From Bacteroidota bacterium (GTDB lineage Bacteria; Bacteroidota; Bacteroidia; NS11-12g; UBA9320), in the NCBI GenBank assembly GCA_024679565.1, contig JAIBDD010000019.1, positions 1 to 52,820 of the forward strand: a stretch of DNA of 52,820 nt. The letters are read 5' to 3'. Under the pieces are notes generated by a model that did no database searches, was not told the DNA's origin, and saw only the letters and a list, made by a program, of their open reading frames with translations. Every line of letters starts with the position of its first letter. Positions within the stretch are counted from its first letter, which is position 1. The translations under genes and the position numbers were made by a program. Positions 9,310 through 18,547 of the stretch are shown here, in pieces.

Positions 9310-11382
9310 ATGGATTTAATTCTAGAACAGCCCACTTCGTTTTTGCTACTCTGTTTATGCCTAGGGGTGATTTACAGCATGTTGTTGTATCGAAAATCTT
9401 TGCGAAAAGACTCGAATAAAAGACCTGTAATTCAATGGGTGTTGGCGATTGTGCGAACCATCGTTGTTACGGCATTGGCCATCTTGGTGTTAAACCCACT
9501 GTTGAAATACATTGAAACGACTATTGAAAAACCCGTTGTATTTATTCATGCCGACCAGTCTCAATCTATGATTTTAGGCAGTGATAGTGCTTACGCCAGA
9601 AATCAACTTGTCAAGGACGTTGCAAAATTGGATGAAACGTTATCCGATAAATATGATGTAATTCGGCTTCGTGCCTCAACTGAAGCGCCTCAATTTAGTA
9701 CCACCAATACAGACCTTGCTGCGCCTTTTAGAGAAATTCGAAGACTGTATGACACCAGAAATGTTGCAGGACTTGTGCTGGTATCAGATGGTATATACAA
9801 TGTTGGTGTTAATCCAAGTTTTGAAACTCAAAAAGCAAACTTCCCTGTATTCACAATACCTGTAGGTGATACTTCACTTTATCAAGACGTATCTATCTAT
9901 AATGCAAAAGCAAATGCCGTAACCTTTCTAGGGAACATGTTTCCGATTGAGGTAGTGGTTAATGCCGACAAGGCAAATGGCCAAAATGTTGAATTGAGCA
10001 TTTGGCAAAACGGAAAGAAATTAGCTAAAAAAGGAATTGGGATTAAAGGCTCAAGATTTACAACATCGCACACGTTTTTTCTTGAAGCGAAAGCAACAGG
10101 AAACCAAGTTTATCGCGTAAGTGTTTCAGGATTGCCAGATGAACTGAATACCGGAAACAATTCAAGATTGGTGTATACCGACGTTTTGGATGTTAAGCAA
10201 AAGATTTTGGTTGCTGCTCATGCACCTCACCCTGATGTGGCGCTGTTGCGCAAAGTAATCTCAAGCAATGACCAATACGAACTGGACGTTCAGATTGGTT
10301 TATTTGATAAACTAGAAGCGAATAAATATGATCTTGTAATTACCCATCAACTCCCTGTAAATGCTTATGAGTCCAATTTGCTGCAAGGAATTAAAGAGCT
10401 TAAAATACCATTGTTGTCTATTCTTGGTACCCAAACCAATATCGATTTGTTAAACCGATTAGATTTAGGCATTGAAATACAAGGTAACAGGCGTAATTTT
10501 AATCAAGGTTTGGCAAAAGTAAATCCACAGTTTGCCCTATTTGATGTTGGTGATGATATTGCCCAATTTATGCAAAATGCGCCACCACTAACGATACCTT
10601 TTGGTGAGTTTAAGCTTCCAGTAACAGCTAACATCTTGGCATATCAGCGTATTGGCTCAGTAGAAACGTCTATGCCGATGTTGTCTTTTACGAATAATTC
10701 TGGGTATCGGATTGGCGTGTGTTCAGGAGAAGGGTTGTGGAGATGGCAATACCAAGACTATGAACAAAATGAGTCTTTTGAAAATATTGAACAACTGTTA
10801 CGAAAGTCGATTCAGTACCTGGCATTAAAAGATGATAAACGCAAGTTTAAAGTGTACACCTCGGGTAAAAGTTATTTCGAAAATGATAAGATTTCATTTA
10901 TTGGCGAGGTATATAACGACAGTTACGAATTTACAGAGGATGCAAATGTTGAGTTAACCTTAAGCCATGCTGATGGAACACAATATACCTATACGTTAGT
11001 GCCACAACAAGGGGCATACAGGTATTCGGTTGGTGCATTGCCTATTGGTACTTATAGTTTTAATGCAACTGCGCAACATAATGGAGCATTGTTCAAGGAG
11101 TCAGGAAGTTTGATAGTTAAAGCAGTTCAACTCGAAAGCCAAACATTAACGGCCGACTACGCGCTAATGCGACAACTGGCAACAGAATCGGGAGGAGCTT
11201 ACTATTCAAAAGAAAACTGGGATGCATTAGCAGACGAATTATTGGCTTTGCCTAACGCCTCGTCTGTGGTTAAAGAGAGTAGCCGGTACCGTGATTTAAT
11301 TAGCCAAAAGTGGTTGTTCTTCTTTATTGTCGGACTGCTTTGCATTGAATGGTTTTCCCGACGTTGGTTGGGTGGTTATTAG
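9310..11382 (+). CDS. Membrane-anchored von Willebrand A-like protein
   Basis: A 690-residue protein of unknown function. Two hydrophobic helices at the N-terminus (about 8-25 and 43-63) and one near the C-terminus (about 665-682) frame a large presumably periplasmic part. A MIDAS-like DxSxS metal site (D82, S84, S86 in HADQSQSMI) and a later VLVSDGIYN mark a vWA fold at about 75-190. A glutamine-amidotransferase-like or sandwich region follows; I cannot name it. The topology resembles Bacteroidota BatA/BatB relatives, but no bat operon is adjacent. It is alone between divergent pheT and rpsO. Confidence 0.75.
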   Translation: MDLILEQPTSFLLLCLCLGVIYSMLLYRKSLRKDSNKRPVIQWVLAIVRTIVVTALAILVLNPLLKYIETTIEKPVVFIHADQSQSMILGSDSAYARNQLVKDVAKLDETLSDKYDVIRLRASTEAPQFSTTNTDLAAPFREIRRLYDTRNVAGLVLVSDGIYNVGVNPSFETQKANFPVFTIPVGDTSLYQDVSIYNAKANAVTFLGNMFPIEVVVNADKANGQNVELSIWQNGKKLAKKGIGIKGSRFTTSHTFFLEAKATGNQVYRVSVSGLPDELNTGNNSRLVYTDVLDVKQKILVAAHAPHPDVALLRKVISSNDQYELDVQIGLFDKLEANKYDLVITHQLPVNAYESNLLQGIKELKIPLLSILGTQTNIDLLNRLDLGIEIQGNRRNFNQGLAKVNPQFALFDVGDDIAQFMQNAPPLTIPFGEFKLPVTANILAYQRIGSVETSMPMLSFTNNSGYRIGVCSGEGLWRWQYQDYEQNESFENIEQLLRKSIQYLALKDDKRKFKVYTSGKSYFENDKISFIGEVYNDSYEFTEDANVELTLSHADGTQYTYTLVPQQGAYRYSVGALPIGTYSFNATAQHNGALFKESGSLIVKAVQLESQTLTADYALMRQLATESGGAYYSKENWDALADELLALPNASSVVKESSRYRDLISQKWLFFFIVGLLCIEWFSRRWLGGY

Positions 11383-11441
11383 GTGTAAATGGCCCTGTTT
11401 TAAAAAAGAGCAATTTGTTCCATTATTAATGGATAAAGTGA

Positions 11442-11449
11442 TATCTTTG
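11442..11449 (+). promoter_or_regulatory. TAnnTTTG -7 element for rpsO
   Basis: TATCTTTG is an exact -7 match 47 nt before the rpsO start. The nearest TTG (11415-11417) is 24 nt upstream, longer than the usual spacing. Confidence 0.5.
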
Positions 11450-11496
11450 CGGACTATTTAGAAAACGACAGACGAAACGAATTATTAAAGGTTAAC

Positions 11497-11766
11497 ATGA
11501 GATTAACATCAGACTTAAAAAAACAAATGTTCACTGATCACGGTGGGAATGAAAAAAACACTGGAAACAGTGAAGCTCAGATTGCTATGTTCTCGCATAG
11601 AATCAAGCACTTAACAGAGCATTTGAAAATCAACAAAAAAGACTATTCCGCAGAAAAAAGCTTAATCGCGTTAGTTGGTAAACGACGCGCATTGCTTAAC
11701 TACGTTGCCAAGAAAGATATCTTTAGATACAGAGATATTATCCAAAAACTTGGTTTAAGAAAATAA
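11497..11766 (+). CDS. rpsO: 30S ribosomal protein S15
   Basis: An 89-residue primary 16S rRNA-binding protein of the small subunit platform. The family pattern is clear: NTGNSEAQIAMFSHRIKHLTEHL, then KDYSAEKSLIALVGKRRALLNYVAKKD and the C-terminal RYRDIIQKLGLRK. The length is exactly that of the family. pnp lies just downstream after a strong terminator, the conserved rpsO-pnp order seen in many bacteria. The intervening hairpin may limit read-through into pnp. Confidence 0.98.
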   Translation: MRLTSDLKKQMFTDHGGNEKNTGNSEAQIAMFSHRIKHLTEHLKINKKDYSAEKSLIALVGKRRALLNYVAKKDIFRYRDIIQKLGLRK

Positions 11767-11786
11767 CATTACAGTTAATGTAATAC

Positions 11787-11827
11787 AAAAAAGGCCTTTA
11801 GGAAGTTATGCTTAAGGCCTTTTTTTC
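11787..11827 (+). terminator. Rho-independent terminator between rpsO and pnp
   Basis: A perfect 12 bp stem (11787-11798 with 11814-11825, core AAGGCCTT) around a 15 nt loop, ending in a run of seven T. Each arm core is itself palindromic. It lies 21 nt after the rpsO stop. Confidence 0.9.
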
Positions 11828-11873
11828 TGCATTTTATCGAACAGGGCATTGGGCCCATTAACAGAAGAATTAT

Positions 11874-14186
11874 ATGAAATTTGAAGCAATCCAAAAAACA
11901 ATTGATCTCGGAGATGGCCGAGAGATAACGCTAGAAACTGGCCGATTAGCTAGACAAGCCAATGGTTCCATCTTTTTATCATGTGGTGATACTAGAATTT
12001 TAGCAACAGTAGTTTCAGCAAAAACAGCACGAGAAGGTGTTGACTTTTTACCCATGTCTGTAGATTATCAAGAAAAATTTGCAGCTGTAGGGCGTGTTCC
12101 AGGAAGTTTCCTCAGAAGAGAAGGTAGATTATCTGATTACGAAGTGCTAATCTGTCGTATCGTCGACAGAACATTACGACCATTGTTCCCATCTGATTAC
12201 CACGCGGAAACACAAGTAATGATCCAACTAATGTCGTCTGACGATAATGTTATGCCTGACGCACTTGTTGGTTTAGCCGCATCTGCAGCGCTGACATTAA
12301 CAGATATCCCATTTGACGGACCTATTTCAACAGTTCGAATCGGACGTGTTGATGGTAATTTTATCGTTAATCCTTACCGTGAAGAAGTAGCGAACAGCGA
12401 TATCGACCTAATCGTAGCTGGTACAGCTGCTGATATCAACATGGTTGAAGGTGAGATGGATGGTGTTTCTGAAAAAGAAATGATTGAGGCATTGAAAGTG
12501 GCACATGAAGCTATCAAGAAGCATTGTGCAGCTCAATTGGAATTAGCAGAATTAAATGGTGGCCGTCCTGAACCACGTGAATACGATGGTGGAGACAAAG
12601 ACGAAGAACTAGAAGCTAAAGTGAAGGCCGATTGTTACCAAAAATTATACGATATAGGGAAGATTCCTGCTGACAAAAACGAACGTGCAGCAGCATTTTC
12701 CGGAGCGTATGATGAATATACTGAATCATTAGGTGAAGAGCTAATGACGGAAAAGGGTAAATTGGTTAAGAAATATTTCGGTAAGGTAAAGAAAGACGCT
12801 ATACGAAATATGGTTCTTGAAACAAGCGGAAGATTAGATGGACGGAAACTAAATGAAGTACGGCAGATATGGTCGGAAGTAAGTCCTTTACCTATTCCTC
12901 ACGGTTCAGCATTGTTTACTAGAGGTGAAACTCAAGCAATGGCAACAGTAACGTTAGGTTCTAAATTAGACGAGCAGTTATTAGATAGCCCAAATTTATC
13001 TGGTAAAAGTAAATTCATGCTTCACTACAACTTCCCAGCATTTTCTGTTGGAGAAGCTAGACCAAATAGAGGTCCAGGACGTCGTGAAATTGGTCATGGA
13101 AACTTGGCAGCTCGAGGTTTAAAAAGAATGTTACCTGAAGACGTTGGATATACAGTACGTATCGTATCAGATGTGTTGGAATCAAATGGTTCTAGTTCTA
13201 TGGCAACGGTTTGTTCAGGTTCTATGGCATTAATGGATGCTGGTATAAATGTGAAAGCTGGACTTAGCGGTATCGCAATGGGAATGATTTCGGACCCAGA
13301 AACCGGTAAGTACGCAATTTTGACAGATATCTTAGGTGATGAAGATCATTTAGGAGATATGGATTTCAAATTGATTGGTAACGACACTGGAATCTATGCA
13401 TGTCAAATGGATATGAAAGTAGATGGACTCTCATACGACGTGTTGGAAGAAGCATTAATGCAAGCCAAAGAAGGAAGAACACATGTTCTTAGAGAAATGG
13501 AAAAAACCATTACTACGGCTCGTGAAGATTTAAAACCACACACGCCAAGACTTGTTAAATTTGCTGTTGAAAAAGACAAAATTGGAGCGATTATCGGTTC
13601 AGGAGGAAAGGTAATTCAAGAACTTCAAGAAAAAACCAATACCACAATTACTATTGAGGAAGTTGATGGTAAAGGAATGGTTGAAATCATGTCAGCCGAT
13701 AAAGAAGGACTTGATATGGCGAAATCTATTATTGATGGAATTTGCGAAGATGCTGAAGTTGGGAAAGTGTATGACGGTATCGTTAAAGGTGTAATGGACT
13801 TTGGTGCATTTATCGAATTCTTACCTGGAAAGCAGGGGCTATTGCATATTTCTGAAATCAAATGGGAACGACTTGAAACTATGGAAGGCGTTTTTGAAGA
13901 TGGAGAAGAAGTAAAAGTAAAACTTCTGGATATAGACGAAAGATCAGGAAAATTCAAATTGTCAAGAAAAGTATTACTTGAAAAACCTGAAGGATACGTT
14001 GAGCCACAAAGAAGAGAACGACGAGACGGCGATAGAAGGGGTGGAAACGATCGAAGAGGTAATAACCGAGGACGCGACAATCGTGGTCGTGATAACCGAG
14101 GAAGAGATAATCGCGGTCCGAGAGGCGACAATCGGGACCGAGGAAACAACCAAAGAAGTTCTCCTTCGGAGGACGCAGTTGGATAA
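11874..14186 (+). CDS. pnp: Polyribonucleotide nucleotidyltransferase (PNPase) with RGD/RN-rich tail
   Basis: Phosphorolytic 3'-5' exoribonuclease of the RNA degradation machinery. Two RNase PH domains (about 10-230 and 325-545; the second has FTRGETQAMATVTLGS and PEDVGYTVRIVSDVL), a KH domain with IGAIIGSGGKVIQELQ (about 563-620) and an S1 domain with GIVKGVMDFGAFIEFLPGKQG (about 635-705). Residues about 712-765 are a low-complexity tail made of RRG, RGRDN and RGD units, beyond the usual end of the protein. Such tails in Bacteroidota probably bind RNA (inference). It is downstream of rpsO. Confidence 0.97.
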   Translation: MKFEAIQKTIDLGDGREITLETGRLARQANGSIFLSCGDTRILATVVSAKTAREGVDFLPMSVDYQEKFAAVGRVPGSFLRREGRLSDYEVLICRIVDRTLRPLFPSDYHAETQVMIQLMSSDDNVMPDALVGLAASAALTLTDIPFDGPISTVRIGRVDGNFIVNPYREEVANSDIDLIVAGTAADINMVEGEMDGVSEKEMIEALKVAHEAIKKHCAAQLELAELNGGRPEPREYDGGDKDEELEAKVKADCYQKLYDIGKIPADKNERAAAFSGAYDEYTESLGEELMTEKGKLVKKYFGKVKKDAIRNMVLETSGRLDGRKLNEVRQIWSEVSPLPIPHGSALFTRGETQAMATVTLGSKLDEQLLDSPNLSGKSKFMLHYNFPAFSVGEARPNRGPGRREIGHGNLAARGLKRMLPEDVGYTVRIVSDVLESNGSSSMATVCSGSMALMDAGINVKAGLSGIAMGMISDPETGKYAILTDILGDEDHLGDMDFKLIGNDTGIYACQMDMKVDGLSYDVLEEALMQAKEGRTHVLREMEKTITTAREDLKPHTPRLVKFAVEKDKIGAIIGSGGKVIQELQEKTNTTITIEEVDGKGMVEIMSADKEGLDMAKSIIDGICEDAEVGKVYDGIVKGVMDFGAFIEFLPGKQGLLHISEIKWERLETMEGVFEDGEEVKVKLLDIDERSGKFKLSRKVLLEKPEGYVEPQRRERRDGDRRGGNDRRGNNRGRDNRGRDNRGRDNRGPRGDNRDRGNNQRSSPSEDAVG

Positions 14187-14194
14187 CATTATTT

Positions 14195-14222
14195 AAAAAA
14201 GTGGCCTTGAGCCACTTTTTTT
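14195..14222 (+). terminator. Rho-independent terminator after pnp, abutting murQ
   Basis: An 11 bp stem (14195-14205 with 14211-14221, GTGGC/GCCAC core extended by A/T pairs), a 5 nt loop and a T run. It ends only about 5 nt before the murQ ATG. Confidence 0.88.
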
Positions 14223-14227
14223 GTGCT

Positions 14228-15034
14228 ATGACTAAAACAACAGAATCAGATTCGCTGTTTGATGGGTTGCACCAAATGTCTACAAATGATTTGGTGAAAT
14301 CTATGAATACACTTGATCAAACAGTACCCGAAAGTGTTGGTCAACAATTGTTGCCTATATCCACATTGATTGATGCCGTGTATGATAAAATGCGTCATGG
14401 GGGTAGGTTGTTTTATATTGGTTCGGGTACAAGTGGTAGATTGGGCGTGGTTGATGCATCAGAGTGTCCGCCCACGTTTGGGGTTGACCATGGACGCGTT
14501 GTAGGTATTATCGCAGGTGGTGATCCTGCTATTCGCGTCGCGGTCGAAAATGCAGAAGACGATACAAAGCAGGCTTGGCTTGACCTGAAAGCATATGACG
14601 TTTCTGACAAAGATTTTGTAATCGGTATTAGTGCTAGCGGAACGACGCCATATGTCATCGGAGGTCTTCAGGCGTGCAAAACGCATGATGTCAGCTGTGG
14701 CTCCATTGCCTGTAATGCTGATAGTAAAGTTGGGCAAATTGCCGATTTTGCCATTGATTGTCCTGTAGGTCCTGAGTTTGTTACCGGTAGTACACGAATG
14801 AAATCAGGAACGGCACAAAAGCTTATCTTAAATATGATTACGACGTCCGTAATGATTAAGCTTGGACATGTGCAAGGAAATAAGATGGTTGATATGCAGT
14901 TGTCAAACGACAAGCTTATTGACAGAGGAGCCCGAATGGTAATGGCAAGAACAAGTCTTAATTATCAAGACGCTAAAGCTACCCTGCTCAAATATGGAAG
15001 TGTACGAAAAGCGGTTGATTCGGTTCAAGAGTAA
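14228..15034 (+). CDS. murQ: N-acetylmuramic acid 6-phosphate etherase
   Basis: Cleaves the lactyl ether of MurNAc-6-P to GlcNAc-6-P and D-lactate in cell-wall recycling. SIS-domain signatures: YIGSGTSGRLGVVDASECPPTFG with the catalytic-region Glu, IGISASGTTPYVIG, and VTGSTRMKSGTAQKLILNM. I start it at ATG 14228, giving 268 residues, because an upstream in-frame GTG at 14201 lies inside the pnp terminator stem. It lacks the roughly 30 C-terminal residues of the E. coli protein, which I believe is normal for this group. With the VanX-like peptidase it points to peptidoglycan recovery. Confidence 0.94.
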   Translation: MTKTTESDSLFDGLHQMSTNDLVKSMNTLDQTVPESVGQQLLPISTLIDAVYDKMRHGGRLFYIGSGTSGRLGVVDASECPPTFGVDHGRVVGIIAGGDPAIRVAVENAEDDTKQAWLDLKAYDVSDKDFVIGISASGTTPYVIGGLQACKTHDVSCGSIACNADSKVGQIADFAIDCPVGPEFVTGSTRMKSGTAQKLILNMITTSVMIKLGHVQGNKMVDMQLSNDKLIDRGARMVMARTSLNYQDAKATLLKYGSVRKAVDSVQE

Positions 15035-15164
15035 ATTTCTTGATTAACAGTATTGAGGTAGCTGCATGATGCTTTTGGTAACTTGTGCTTACTGGTTTGG
15101 ACGCACTTTGGATTCTCTGAAATTTAATAAAGAGCTTTTCAGCACTATAATGATTACAGGAACA

Positions 15165-15863
15165 CTACAATATCGTTTGCAATTCCACTAAATTTTGGAT
15201 TTCAAATGTTGCAATTTTGGGGTGATCTAAGTCATGTGGATTGAAAAAGACTTGATCTATTCCGGCATTTTTACTGCCAAGAACATCGGATTCAAAATGG
15301 TCGCCAACATATATACTGTCTTGAGGGTGAGCAGTAGCTAAATCCAATGCATGGTGAAATACTTTTGGGTTTGGTTTTAACACTCCAACTTCTTCTGATG
15401 TGGTAATCGTTTTGAAATAACCATGTAGTCCAGAGGAATTTAGTTTAGTCGTTTGCACTTCCTTAAACCCGTTTGTAATAAGATGAACCTCATATTTAGA
15501 TTGCAGATAGTCTAATGTTTCGATAGCGTTTGGCATCAAGCCAGGTTGTTTTGGGCCATCGGTTAAATATCGTTCGTTAATCGCGTTAGCCAGACCAACA
15601 TCTACAATGTCCCAATGTTTTAATACCGTTGGAAAGCGATCGTCTCTTAACCTATGTTTTTCTAATTCCCCTGCTCGATACTTTGCCCACAACGCCTCGT
15701 TGATGGTTTCATATTTATGAATAAACTCATCAAACTCCGAAATGCCTTTTTTTCCTAAATCGAATTCATCAAAAAGATGAAGTAACGTTTTTCGACTGTT
15801 TGATGCAAAGTCCCACAAGGTGTGATCTAAGTCGAAAAAAATATGTTTATAGTTACTACTCAT
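15165..15863 (-). CDS. yjjG: YjjG-family noncanonical pyrimidine nucleotidase (HAD superfamily)
   Basis: A HAD phosphatase expected to dephosphorylate noncanonical pyrimidine nucleotides. HAD motif I is FFDLDHTLWDF (about 10-20), motif II is LITNGF with Thr (about 112-117), a conserved Lys lies in VLKPNPKVF, and motif IV is YVGDHFESDVLGSKNAG. The helical cap between motifs I and II fits subfamily I. The 232 residues match the family. Its start directly follows the upp stop, so the two pyrimidine-related genes are cotranscribed. Confidence 0.88.
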   Translation of the reverse strand: MSSNYKHIFFDLDHTLWDFASNSRKTLLHLFDEFDLGKKGISEFDEFIHKYETINEALWAKYRAGELEKHRLRDDRFPTVLKHWDIVDVGLANAINERYLTDGPKQPGLMPNAIETLDYLQSKYEVHLITNGFKEVQTTKLNSSGLHGYFKTITTSEEVGVLKPNPKVFHHALDLATAHPQDSIYVGDHFESDVLGSKNAGIDQVFFNPHDLDHPKIATFEIQNLVELQTIL

Positions 15864-16520
15864 TTAGTGCTGTGTTTTGGTGCCAAAACTAAGGTCACCG
15901 GCATCACCAAGGCCAGGGACGATATAACCATTTTCGTCTAAATCAGGATCTATGGTTCCAATCCACAAGGTTGCGTTTGGTATGTGCTGTTTTACGTAAT
16001 CAACTCCTTCCTGGCTACCAATTACCGAAACCAAGTGTACTTTTTTTGGATTACCCTGTGCTAAAAACTGCTCATACGTTAAAACAAGCGACTGCCCAGT
16101 CGCCAACATCGGGTCGGTAAGAATTAATACCCGGTTTTCGATACTCGGACTTGCCAGATACTCCACTTTTATCTCAAATTGGTTGCCTGTTGTTTGGTGG
16201 CGGTAGGCTGAGATATACGCCAAGTCGGCTTGGTTAAACAATTGATTTACCCCATGTTGTAAGGGTATGCCAGCGCGTAACACGGTTCCTATTACCGTTT
16301 GGTCTGCTAACTCTGTAGTGTCTGAACTGCCCAGCGGTGTTTGTGTTTGGGTTGATGCGAAATCTAACGACTTTGATATTTCGTAAGCCGCAATCATTCC
16401 TATGCGTTCAATATTTTTACGAAATCTGTATCGATCTTGTTGTATTTCCTTGTCTCTCAATTCTTTAAGAATTTGACAGACTATTGATTTTTCCTCAGAA
16501 AGATTTTTAACCTCAAACAT
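15864..16520 (-). CDS. upp: Uracil phosphoribosyltransferase
   Basis: Pyrimidine salvage: uracil + PRPP to UMP. The PRPP loop is seen as LILTDPMLATGQSL (about 135-150), an early PRPP-contact region as IGTVLRAGIPLQHGVN, and the C-terminal uracil-binding segment as IDPDLDENGYIVPGLGDAGD. At 218 residues it is normal. It leads a two-gene unit with yjjG, which starts on the next base. Confidence 0.95.
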   Translation of the reverse strand: MFEVKNLSEEKSIVCQILKELRDKEIQQDRYRFRKNIERIGMIAAYEISKSLDFASTQTQTPLGSSDTTELADQTVIGTVLRAGIPLQHGVNQLFNQADLAYISAYRHQTTGNQFEIKVEYLASPSIENRVLILTDPMLATGQSLVLTYEQFLAQGNPKKVHLVSVIGSQEGVDYVKQHIPNATLWIGTIDPDLDENGYIVPGLGDAGDLSFGTKTQH

Positions 16521-16597
16521 GTTTTTTGGTACGATTTCTGCCTGTAAAATTATATAAGTTAATTCATACCTGAATCATATAAATAGTAAATATCACT

Positions 16598-16605
16598 TAA
16601 CTTTG
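16598..16605 (+). promoter_or_regulatory. TAnnTTTG -7 element for the DUF4783-nadC unit
   Basis: TAACTTTG is an exact match 8 nt before the DUF4783 start codon, implying a nearly leaderless transcript. No TTG is found at -33. Confidence 0.4.
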
Positions 16606-16613
16606 ATTATTAA

Positions 16614-17021
16614 ATGAGCGTTACAAAAGCACCCTTCTTTGTGTCAATCACGTTAACCCTTAGTTTGATTTTGATGGGCTTTGCAAGCCCCCAACAAGAT
16701 ATCTTCTCCGACTTTGAATCTGCCATTGCGGGCGGAAATGCCAGTAAATTTTCAAACTATCTCAGTAGTAGTGTTGAATTAGAACTGCCAGGGGAGGTCG
16801 AAGGAATATACAGCAAACCGCAAACCGTAGTTATTTTAAACCGATTTTTTGATAAATATCCCCCAACAGCATTCAAATTGGTGCATCGCGGAAGTTCTGC
16901 ATCAGGAAGTAAGTTCGCTGTAGGCGATTATACAACAGGTGAAGAAAAAACGTTTCGGGTTACGGTATTTGTCAAGAAGCAAGGCGATAGTTACTTGATA
17001 CAAGAAATTGAGTTCGAATAA
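16614..17021 (+). CDS. DUF4783 protein (SnoaL-like fold expected), exported
   Basis: A 135-residue Bacteroidota-specific protein. Residues about 8-26 form a signal peptide or anchor helix; the mature part contains FESAIAGGNASKFSNYLSSS and ends with SYLIQEIEFE, as in DUF4783 proteins, which resemble NTF2/SnoaL folds. No enzyme residues can be identified. It lies 14 bp upstream of nadC, a conserved neighbour pair in this phylum as I recall it, but no functional link is known to me. Confidence 0.8.
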   Translation: MSVTKAPFFVSITLTLSLILMGFASPQQDIFSDFESAIAGGNASKFSNYLSSSVELELPGEVEGIYSKPQTVVILNRFFDKYPPTAFKLVHRGSSASGSKFAVGDYTTGEEKTFRVTVFVKKQGDSYLIQEIEFE

Positions 17022-17035
17022 CCAAGATTAAATTC

Positions 17036-17887
17036 ATGGATTTTACAAGCAAGCAAACCTTAGATTTCATCCGTAGGGCTTTTGAAGAAGATATTAAAGA
17101 TGGTGACCATTCTTCTTTGGCATCAATTCCAAATGGGACCATCGGAAAGGCTAAACTGTTGTTTAAAGACGACGGCATTGTGGCCGGTATTGAACTCGCT
17201 CAAGTAATATTAAAAGAGCTTGATGAGCATGTAACTTTCGAAATGTTTAAAAAGGATGGAGACGCTGTTAAACATGGTGACATCGGTTTTGTAGTGACAG
17301 GGAGTGTCCATGCAATCTTGGCCGGAGAACGACTATTGCTTAACTGCATGCAACGGTTAAGTGGCATTGCTACACAAACACATAAGTTAGTTCAAATGAT
17401 GGGCGATTCGCGGTCTAAACTTTTGGACACGCGGAAAACAACACCTCATCTCAGATTTTTAGAAAAGTGGGCGGTTAAAGTTGGTGGCGGCCATAATCAT
17501 AGAATTGGTTTATACGATATGATTATGCTTAAAGACAATCACAACGATTATGCTGGTGGGATTACCAATGCAGTTAACAAGACTAAAAAATACTTAGCAG
17601 ACAATAACCTAGATTTAAAGGTGGAAGTAGAAACTCGGAACATGGCAGAAGTTGAAGAAGCTTTGGCTGTAGGCGGGGTGGATCGCATTATGTTAGATAA
17701 TTTTACACCAGCTGAAATTGTTGAGGCATTGAAAGTAATAGATGGCCAGGTTGAAACTGAAGCAAGTGGCGGTATTAATGCGGACAATCTTGCTGGCTAT
17801 GCGGCAACAAACGTTGATTATATCAGCATAGGGGCATTGACGCACTCAATACAAAGCATGGACATTAGCCTGAAAGAAACGACGTAA
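17036..17887 (+). CDS. nadC: Nicotinate-nucleotide pyrophosphorylase (carboxylating)
   Basis: De novo NAD synthesis: quinolinate + PRPP to nicotinate mononucleotide + CO2. Signatures are EDIKDGDHSS near the N-terminus, LNCMQRLSGIATQT, LLDTRKTTPHLRFLEKWAVKVGGGHNHR (active-site Arg/Lys/His cluster, about 129-160) and the C-terminal barrel strands VEVETR, IMLDNF and EASGGI. 283 residues is normal. nadA and nadB are not in the window. Its stop codon is adjacent to the convergent esterase gene. Confidence 0.96.
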   Translation: MDFTSKQTLDFIRRAFEEDIKDGDHSSLASIPNGTIGKAKLLFKDDGIVAGIELAQVILKELDEHVTFEMFKKDGDAVKHGDIGFVVTGSVHAILAGERLLLNCMQRLSGIATQTHKLVQMMGDSRSKLLDTRKTTPHLRFLEKWAVKVGGGHNHRIGLYDMIMLKDNHNDYAGGITNAVNKTKKYLADNNLDLKVEVETRNMAEVEEALAVGGVDRIMLDNFTPAEIVEALKVIDGQVETEASGGINADNLAGYAATNVDYISIGALTHSIQSMDISLKETT

Positions 17888-18529
17888 TCAGTCGTAGTTT
17901 TCTTTGAAAAACCGTATCAATTCTTTTGAAGGAATTTTGTGGCCGCCAGTGTAGGTGTGGACCACCGTTGACAGTCCAATTTTCTTAAAAAAGTTAAGTT
18001 GCTTCTGCCAAGAATCTTCATTCCTAAAAGGGTCTTCATTGTCGTATACTAGGTAACTTTTGCAAGAGGCTAAGTTGGATTGTGGATGTTCTAGCGTGAT
18101 GTCAGTTGGGAAAGTGCCCGCCCATAAAACCATACTACCCACATGTACATTTGATTTTGCAATCCATCGGCATGCTGTTGCTACGCCTTGTGAAAATCCC
18201 AATACATGAATCGTTTGGTCACCGGTCGAAAACTGCTCAACAACTTGGTTTAGGTAGGTCGTGTAATCTTCAATATCGTTTAACCTATCTTCTTTGGTCA
18301 TCCAACTTGCCACCACATCACCGTAAAATCCTTTTCTGTAAAACCGGTGCAAACCCTCTGGTGCTATTATAGCACGGTTGTCGTTCATTATAGGTTCAAA
18401 TGTTTTAATGAAGTCACTCGCCAGTTGCGCATAACCGTGTAAAACAATCCAGATTTCTTTCGCAGTATCTAGGTTGCCTAAAGAGAAAACTCTAGCGCTT
18501 TTTTGTACTGTGATGCTATGATTTTGCAT
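17888..18529 (-). CDS. Alpha/beta-hydrolase, esterase/phospholipase type
   Basis: A predicted cytoplasmic carboxylesterase of about 213 residues. Oxyanion motif VLHGYAQ, nucleophile elbow GFSQGVA (Ser of GxSxG), the acid in VYDNEDPF and the catalytic His in YTGGHKIP are all visible. I start at ATG 18529; an in-frame TTG at 18541 would add four residues. The substrate cannot be told from sequence; similar proteins act on short acyl esters or acyl-thioesters. It converges with nadC with no gap. Confidence 0.8.
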   Translation of the reverse strand: MQNHSITVQKSARVFSLGNLDTAKEIWIVLHGYAQLASDFIKTFEPIMNDNRAIIAPEGLHRFYRKGFYGDVVASWMTKEDRLNDIEDYTTYLNQVVEQFSTGDQTIHVLGFSQGVATACRWIAKSNVHVGSMVLWAGTFPTDITLEHPQSNLASCKSYLVYDNEDPFRNEDSWQKQLNFFKKIGLSTVVHTYTGGHKIPSKELIRFFKENYD

Positions 18530-18547
18530 ATCGTTAAACAAAGGTAT

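Noticed and set aside
13625-14196. Several long frames opposite or out of frame with the 3' part of pnp
   Set aside because: They arise from the repetitive Arg/Gly tail codons; the sense frame has intact KH and S1 domains.
14201-14227. In-frame GTG start extending murQ by nine residues
   Set aside because: The codon sits inside the pnp terminator stem; ATG at 14228 matches the family start better.
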